A stretch of 64,000 nucleotides of DNA from Selenomonas sp. AB3002 (GTDB lineage Bacteria; Bacillota; Negativicutes; Selenomonadales; Selenomonadaceae). The position numbers and the translations under genes are program-made. The notes under the pieces are model-generated. The model made no database searches, was not told the origin of the DNA, and saw only the letters and a list, made by a program, of their open reading frames with translations. The stretch covers positions 248,001-312,000 of the forward strand of contig NZ_JNIO01000008.1 of the NCBI RefSeq assembly GCF_000702545.1. The letters run 5' to 3'. This document shows, one piece after another, positions 59,346 to 64,000 of this stretch. Within the stretch, counting starts at the first letter, position 1. Each line of letters begins with the position of its first letter.

Positions 59346-60260
59346 ATGTTTTCCAAGATATTGGATGTTTTGAACGATTTGAAACCAAAGCACTTATTGA
59401 TGCTGGCGGGGACCACGGCGTTACTCATGTTTGCAGTGGTCTATTTTGCTTTATCTGGACTCACGGAGAAGGGGGCGGCTCCTGTAACACCTGCTGTGCC
59501 CCAGGGAATCACCCGCTCCGTAGTGGTGGCCAGGGATGACATACAGCCCAATACCCTCATTCAGGAGGATATGCTGGAGATAAAGGAGATGCCGGCTAAC
59601 GTCGTACCCAAGGGTTCCATCATGGTCATGAAGGACATCCTGGGACAGCCGGCTGCTTCCACTATCTACGCTGGTGATATCCTCACCATGTCCAAGGTCT
59701 TCATGGACAAGAGTCATACAGGCTTTTCCGGCTCCATCCCGGACAACTGCCGGGCAGTGTCCGTGGGAGTAAGCGAGATTACGGGGGTGGCAGGATTTGC
59801 CAAGCCCGGGGATTATGTGGACGTAATCCTGGTAGAAAAAAGCAAGACGGGAGCTTCCAGCCGTTTCCTGCTGCAGAATGTGCTTCTGCTGGCGGTGAAC
59901 CAGAATGCGGCAGCCAAGGAATCTTCTCAGGGGGAAGAAACGAAGAAAGCGGCAGCCAAGCCTGCTATCGCTACCTTGGCTCTGACTCCTGATGATATGC
60001 TGGAGCTGGTATCTGCTTCGGCAGTGGGGGAGATATATCTGGCCCTCAGGCCTTTCCACTCCAAAGATATTTACACAGGCTTTGGGGAGTTCAACTTGAA
60101 ATCCTCACAAGTGGAGACGGTAGCGCCTGCTGCCAGCACGATGCCTGCCCAGGCTGCTCCGGTGTATCAGCCGCCTGTGGCAGCTGCACCGCAGCCTGAG
60201 GCTCCTGCAGTCTCGTCCGGCATCCGGATCATACAGGGAGATAAAATACTTGGGAAGTGA
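59346..60260 (+). CDS. cpaB: Flp pilus assembly protein CpaB (RcpC)
   Basis: This is a 304-residue protein. It has an N-terminal membrane helix (LLMLAGTTALLMFAVVYFAL), an SAF domain (RSVVVARDDIQPNTLIQEDMLEIKEMP) and a second conserved part (FAKPGDYVDVILVE). A Pro/Ala-rich linker ends the protein. CpaB is a periplasmic or outer-membrane-linked component that partners the secretin. ATG 59346 lies 6 bases after GAGGGG. Confidence 0.92.
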   Translation: MFSKILDVLNDLKPKHLLMLAGTTALLMFAVVYFALSGLTEKGAAPVTPAVPQGITRSVVVARDDIQPNTLIQEDMLEIKEMPANVVPKGSIMVMKDILGQPAASTIYAGDILTMSKVFMDKSHTGFSGSIPDNCRAVSVGVSEITGVAGFAKPGDYVDVILVEKSKTGASSRFLLQNVLLLAVNQNAAAKESSQGEETKKAAAKPAIATLALTPDDMLELVSASAVGEIYLALRPFHSKDIYTGFGEFNLKSSQVETVAPAASTMPAQAAPVYQPPVAAAPQPEAPAVSSGIRIIQGDKILGK

Positions 60261-60271
60261 GGGTATCCGTC

Positions 60272-61807
60272 TTGAAGAAGGGAATATTTAGCAGTTTGGG
60301 AATAATGGCAGCCAGTTGCTGCCTCATGGCACCATCGCCAGTGTTTGCTTCTGAACTTATTTCTATAGATATGCATAGCTCGCGTTGCATCTCCATGCCT
60401 GACAGCATCACGCAGATTGCTGTAGGTGACCCGGAGATTGCCACGGTAGTGGAGGTGCCTGCTACAGACAATGAGTTCCTGTTGGTAGCCCACAAGGCTG
60501 GCACCACCTCGCTCTTTGTCTGGACGGCTTCCGGCAATCGCTATGAGTATATAGTGGGTGTGTCTCCAGAGGATGCAGGACAGGCCAAGGTCATAGAGCA
60601 TGTCATCAATCTGCCGGATGTCCATGTGAAGATGGTGGACGGCAAGATCATGCTTACAGGCACGGTGGAAAATCAGTATGAAAGAAATTATGCTGTGCGG
60701 ACGGCACAGCTCTTTGCCAAAAATGAGGACAAGGGCGGTCTCAGCGTAGGCAGTAATGCTAATGTCCAGCTGAAAACTCAGAGTTCCTTGAACAGAGAGG
60801 CTGGACAAACTTTGGGAACAAACGAGATTTCGGATGACGGCTCCGTCATTGATCTGCTGCATATGACCCATCCTTCCCAGATTCGTCTGGAGGCGCAGGT
60901 TATAGCCATCAATCCTTCTGACAGCAAGGATTTGGGGATTGTTTATGGTGCTGGTTCTGGCACAGAGCTGTTAACTTCACCGGGAATATTCTACGATGGT
61001 GACTCCTATGGCTCAGGGACTACCACCTTTGCGCATAATCCATGGCAATGGCTGACGGACAGGTGGGGCGGTATCAATATGGGCATCCGCGCTCTGGTGA
61101 CCCAGGGCAAGGCCAAGATACTTTCTCGTCCAAGCATTACAACAATGAGTGGAGAGGAAGCCATTATACAGGTAGGTGGAAGAATTCCATATGTGAGCCG
61201 CGACAGCAATGGTTCAAACACAAAGATGGAGGACTACGGTATCATACTTCAGTTTAAACCAGTAGTGGATGAAGAGAACCGCATTGTTTCATCTGTACAC
61301 ACTGAAGTAAGCATGCCGAACGGTGAAGCGGTGAATGGTCAGCCTATCATAGAAATAAAACGGGCAGATTCTGTGGTGACCATATCTTCTGGTTCTACTA
61401 TGGTCATTGGTGGTTTGATGGATTCCAGAGATTCCAAGAGTGTGAAGAAGTTCCCATTTTTGGGTGACATTCCTGTTATTGGAGAGTTTTTCAAATATAC
61501 GTCTCATAGCAAGGATAAGCAGGAACTTATCATACTTGTGACACCTCGTCTGGTGGATGAGTATGATACGGGCTACGCCAAAATGACCCCAGATATGGAA
61601 GAACTGTACAAACAGGGACGTCATGAAGATGCTGCCAGGAAGGATGTAGACCTTAACGCTCCGGAACTCCAGGACACGGATGACTTAGATGAGGAAATGC
61701 CAGAAAAAAGGAACGACATAACAAGAGAAGATTCCCTGTTAGGCAAGTATCTGAATAAGGATGTCCTTCACAACGGTACAGAGCAGGACAGCAAGCAGAA
61801 GGAGTGA
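60272..61807 (+). CDS. cpaC: Flp pilus secretin CpaC (RcpA)
   Basis: This is a 511-residue protein. A signal peptide ends near SPVFA. Residues 30-120 are a pilus/BON-like region with repeated strands (IAVGDPEIATVVEVPATDNEFLLVAHKAGTTSLFV). The C-terminal secretin domain has GIRALVTQGKAKILSRPSITTMSGEEAIIQVGGRIP and QELIILVTPRLV. It forms the outer-membrane pore for the pilus. TTG 60272 after GAGGG is preferred; a GTG at 60257 overlaps cpaB. Confidence 0.93.
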   Translation: MKKGIFSSLGIMAASCCLMAPSPVFASELISIDMHSSRCISMPDSITQIAVGDPEIATVVEVPATDNEFLLVAHKAGTTSLFVWTASGNRYEYIVGVSPEDAGQAKVIEHVINLPDVHVKMVDGKIMLTGTVENQYERNYAVRTAQLFAKNEDKGGLSVGSNANVQLKTQSSLNREAGQTLGTNEISDDGSVIDLLHMTHPSQIRLEAQVIAINPSDSKDLGIVYGAGSGTELLTSPGIFYDGDSYGSGTTTFAHNPWQWLTDRWGGINMGIRALVTQGKAKILSRPSITTMSGEEAIIQVGGRIPYVSRDSNGSNTKMEDYGIILQFKPVVDEENRIVSSVHTEVSMPNGEAVNGQPIIEIKRADSVVTISSGSTMVIGGLMDSRDSKSVKKFPFLGDIPVIGEFFKYTSHSKDKQELIILVTPRLVDEYDTGYAKMTPDMEELYKQGRHEDAARKDVDLNAPELQDTDDLDEEMPEKRNDITREDSLLGKYLNKDVLHNGTEQDSKQKE

Positions 61808-61814
61808 TACTTAT

Positions 61815-62675
61815 ATGGAGGGACATAGAAGTATCGTCATTGCTGTCTTCAGCACCTCTGCCGGCAGCGGCAAAACCATAACAGCCATCAATCTGGCGGC
61901 AGGTCTGGCCAAAGAGGGCTATCAGACCTGCCTGGTGGACCTTGATCTGCAATTCGGTGATGTGATGGGCTATCTTGACATGGTCAGCGATACGACCCTG
62001 GCAGATGCCCAAAGGGCTTTGGAGCGGAATGCAGCTTCCTTTCGGGTGGAGGATTACCTGACGGAATACAGCTGTGGCGGCGTTTCCTTTTCGGTGCTGC
62101 CCCCTCCCAGGGAGATAAACGATGCCTACATGGTGAATGTAGACACAGTGGCAGAAATCATCCGCCGCATGGGCAGTTTCAATTTCATCGTGCTGGATAT
62201 GACGTCTGTCTTCAGTACATTGAACCTCGTGATGCTGGACATGAGCACAGTCATCAATTTTGTGGGCGTGGTGGATTTCCTGCCAGCAGTGAAAAACTAC
62301 AAGGTGGGCTATGATACTCTCCTGCGTTTCGAGTATGAGGAACGAAAGATCCGCCTGGTGGAAAACAAGGCAGATGAGGAGAAATACATCAGCTCAAGGG
62401 ATGTGGAGCGTCTCCTGGGAGCGAAATTCTATCACAGGCTCCCCAGTGACACGGGGGCTGTGACTCAGTCCATCCGCATGGGCAGGCCCCTGATGTTCGC
62501 TGCTCCCTTGTCTCCCCTCACCCAGAGCTACTGGCAGCTGGTGGGCCGCTATACCAACCGTGATGATTCTGCGCAGGCGCAGAATCATCCAGCTTCTGCC
62601 CAGGAGGGCAAGAAGTCCCGTGGCTTGTCCTGGCTGCTGGGGTTGGGCGGCTTTGCGGCTCACGGCAGCAAGTGA
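61815..62675 (+). CDS. CpaE-like ATPase (MinD/ParA type), first copy
   Basis: This is a 286-residue protein. A deviant Walker A (FSTSAGSGKTITAINLAAGLAKEGY) and VDLDLQFGDVMGYL are seen near the N-terminus, as in CpaE/TadZ. FIVLDMTSVFSTLNLVMLDMS replaces the usual Walker B. It lacks the receiver-like N-terminal domain found in the next gene. ATG 61815 lies after AAGGAGTG. TadZ proteins place the pilus machinery at the cell pole. Confidence 0.85.
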   Translation: MEGHRSIVIAVFSTSAGSGKTITAINLAAGLAKEGYQTCLVDLDLQFGDVMGYLDMVSDTTLADAQRALERNAASFRVEDYLTEYSCGGVSFSVLPPPREINDAYMVNVDTVAEIIRRMGSFNFIVLDMTSVFSTLNLVMLDMSTVINFVGVVDFLPAVKNYKVGYDTLLRFEYEERKIRLVENKADEEKYISSRDVERLLGAKFYHRLPSDTGAVTQSIRMGRPLMFAAPLSPLTQSYWQLVGRYTNRDDSAQAQNHPASAQEGKKSRGLSWLLGLGGFAAHGSK

Positions 62676-62692
62676 AGGGGGGGTGAGGTGCT

Positions 62693-63799
62693 ATGAAATA
62701 TCGTACAGTGCTGGTTGAGCATGAATCAAGCATGCTTTCTCATTTGGCAGGTGCCCTGAAGGCAGACAGCACTTTTGACCTGGCATCGACTTATCACTCT
62801 GCCAGCCAGGCTTTGGGACAGAGCAGCGTGTTTTTGCCAAACCTCTTCATCATTGATGTGGATGACAATGAGGCTCTGAGTATGTTGCCGAATTTCATCA
62901 GCTTGTTCCCCAATGCTGCTTTTCTGGGAACCATGGAAGCGTGGAAGGCAGACAGGGCTGAGAGAGTAATACAGGCAGGTGCCCTGGGGTGCGTACAGAA
63001 GCCCTTCCGTGCCAGGGATATCCTGGAAGCCATAAGACTATATACACGGCGGGGGCAGAAGCGTCCCACCCGCACCATGGCGTTCTTCAGTCCCAAGGGA
63101 CATTCAGGCCGGACTACCCTCGCTTCGGTGATGGCCATTGAGTTGGCCAAAAAGAGCGGAGAGGCAGTGGCCATCATAGATGCGGATTTGCAGTTCGGAG
63201 ATGTGTCTATTTTCTTCGATGCAGTGCCCCAGCATAACGTGGTGGAAGCGTCCCATGATATACGGCTGCTGACTCCTGCCGCGCTGGAGCCTTACTTCCA
63301 GCCCGTAGGAAATGGCATTTGGATCATGGGGGGACCCACCAGGCCTGAGCACGCAGAATTGGTAGAAGCCAATCAGCTGATAGATGTGGTGCGCATGGCG
63401 GGGAGCCTTTTCCGCTATGTACTGCTGGATCTTCCCTCTGGCTTCAATCCCATTTCGCTGGCTCTGGCGGAGTTTGCAGATACGGATATTCTGGTGTCCA
63501 TGATCAGCAGCGGCCAGGAAGTCCGTCACATGAAGCGTTCCATGAAGATGTTCCATACCTGGGATGCCTATGGCAAGAGAATTTATCCTCTGTTTGCCGG
63601 AGTGAAAAATTGCACTTCTGAGCAAAAAAGAAAAATTGAGGAGGAATTTGGCCGGCATGTGACGAAAATATTACCAGAGGAGAAAAGACTTACCTCTATC
63701 ACAGGCAGCGGACGACTGATGAAGGATTTGCCGGAAGACATGCCTTATGTGAGTACCGTCGCGAGCCTGGCCAATGACATTGTCGTGGGCAGGAGGTGA
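62693..63799 (+). CDS. cpaE: CpaE/TadZ protein with receiver-like domain, second copy
   Basis: This is a 368-residue protein. Residues 1-120 form an atypical receiver-like domain (PNLFIIDVDDNEALSML, GALGCVQKPFRARDILEAI). Residues 125-368 are a MinD-like ATPase (FFSPKGHSGRTTLASVMAIELAKKSGEAVAIIDADLQFGDVSIFFD, with RT in place of the usual KT in Walker A). YVLLDLPSGF is the Walker B. Two adjacent TadZ-like genes suggest a paired or heteromeric localisation factor. Confidence 0.88.
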   Translation: MKYRTVLVEHESSMLSHLAGALKADSTFDLASTYHSASQALGQSSVFLPNLFIIDVDDNEALSMLPNFISLFPNAAFLGTMEAWKADRAERVIQAGALGCVQKPFRARDILEAIRLYTRRGQKRPTRTMAFFSPKGHSGRTTLASVMAIELAKKSGEAVAIIDADLQFGDVSIFFDAVPQHNVVEASHDIRLLTPAALEPYFQPVGNGIWIMGGPTRPEHAELVEANQLIDVVRMAGSLFRYVLLDLPSGFNPISLALAEFADTDILVSMISSGQEVRHMKRSMKMFHTWDAYGKRIYPLFAGVKNCTSEQKRKIEEEFGRHVTKILPEEKRLTSITGSGRLMKDLPEDMPYVSTVASLANDIVVGRR

Positions 63800-63803
63800 G
63801 AAT

Positions 63804-64000
63804 GTGGTTGTTGCTATTGTAGCTTTGATGGCAGCGATGCTGACGTTCTTGCTGATGACATTGCTCATCATCTATGTACGGCAGCAAAGGCGTATGAATA
63901 TCTTCTACCGCCTGCGTCGCTACAACATAGTGGAAGCCGGAGTGACAATTGACGAGCAGACTCCTCTGGGTGACAGAATCAGATTTTGGCTGAAAAGGGC
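63804..64000 (+). CDS. TadB-like Flp pilus membrane protein (5' part)
   Basis: The gene runs off the window after 65 codons. GTG 63804 lies 7 bases after AGGAGG. The N-terminus is a membrane helix (MAAMLTFLLMTLLIIYV) followed by RQQRRMNIFYRLRRYN, which resembles the start of TadB-type T2SS-F inner-membrane platform proteins. The usual tadA/cpaF ATPase gene is not between cpaE and this gene, so it must lie elsewhere or further on. Confidence 0.6.
   Translation, partial: MVVAIVALMAAMLTFLLMTLLIIYVRQQRRMNIFYRLRRYNIVEAGVTIDEQTPLGDRIRFWLKR

Overview
The window looks like a chromosome segment of a Negativicutes bacterium, probably Selenomonadaceae (Selenomonas or Mitsuokella type). The genes are Firmicutes-like (tandem large serine recombinases, relA and recJ types, Firmicutes-style phage genes), yet there is an outer-membrane secretin (CpaC), and the order tgt-yajC-fthC-...-secD-secF-recJ-relA is compatible with that group. 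This placement is inference from gene content; no rRNA or tRNA is present to confirm it.

Layout. (1) 1-2.7 kb is a decayed flank: the start of an IS3-type orfA carrying a perfect palindrome, a truncated gene, a putative zinc-peptidase-like protein, scraps of a sensor/PP2C phosphatase, a near-consensus promoter, a zinc-ribbon miniprotein and a strongly structured 105-base inverted repeat. (2) About 2.7-39.8 kb is a complete-looking siphovirus prophage of the HK97 type, all on the plus strand: a sigma-like regulator, a recombination/replication block (Gp157, Sak4-like ATPase, DUF669, SF2 helicase, primase-helicase, RusA), two small regulators, a decamer-repeat late promoter, HNH, terS, a radical SAM enzyme, a ParB-methyltransferase, an amidase, terL, portal, ClpP-like protease, capsid, connectors, tail genes with a clear -1 frameshift signal, tape measure, tail tip, holin, a zinc/HTH protein, a SHOCT protein and two tandem serine recombinases.

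(3) The most unusual part is 14.9-22.2 kb, between the amidase and the portal. It is a modular array in which nine ORFs or ORF groups each follow a conserved leader of about 100 bases: GTATACACA box, a -35/-10 pair 19 bases apart with an AGAGYGA element, and a strong ribosome site. Most modules end in their own hairpin terminator. One group encodes an amidoligase, a gamma-glutamylcyclotransferase-like protein, a DUF4314 protein and a protein sharing a C-terminal tail with the amidoligase. A 31-base duplicate of the terL start brackets the last module before terL, and another module begins right after the terL stop codon. A relative of the same promoter precedes the recombinase genes.

(4) 39.8-51 kb is a housekeeping run (tgt, yajC, 5-formyl-THF cyclo-ligase, a SpoIIE-type phosphatase, a P-loop protein, secD, secF, recJ, relA, an MBL hydrolase, a UbiX-type protein). 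(5) 51-64 kb carries an acyltransferase, a small RNA-binding-like protein, DUF192, a prepilin peptidase, three tandem Cache-GGDEF paralogues whose GGDEF motif is degenerate (EADEF/EADKF), a MITE, and the start of a Flp/Tad pilus operon (cpaB, cpaC, two cpaE-like genes and the start of a tadB-like gene that runs off the window).
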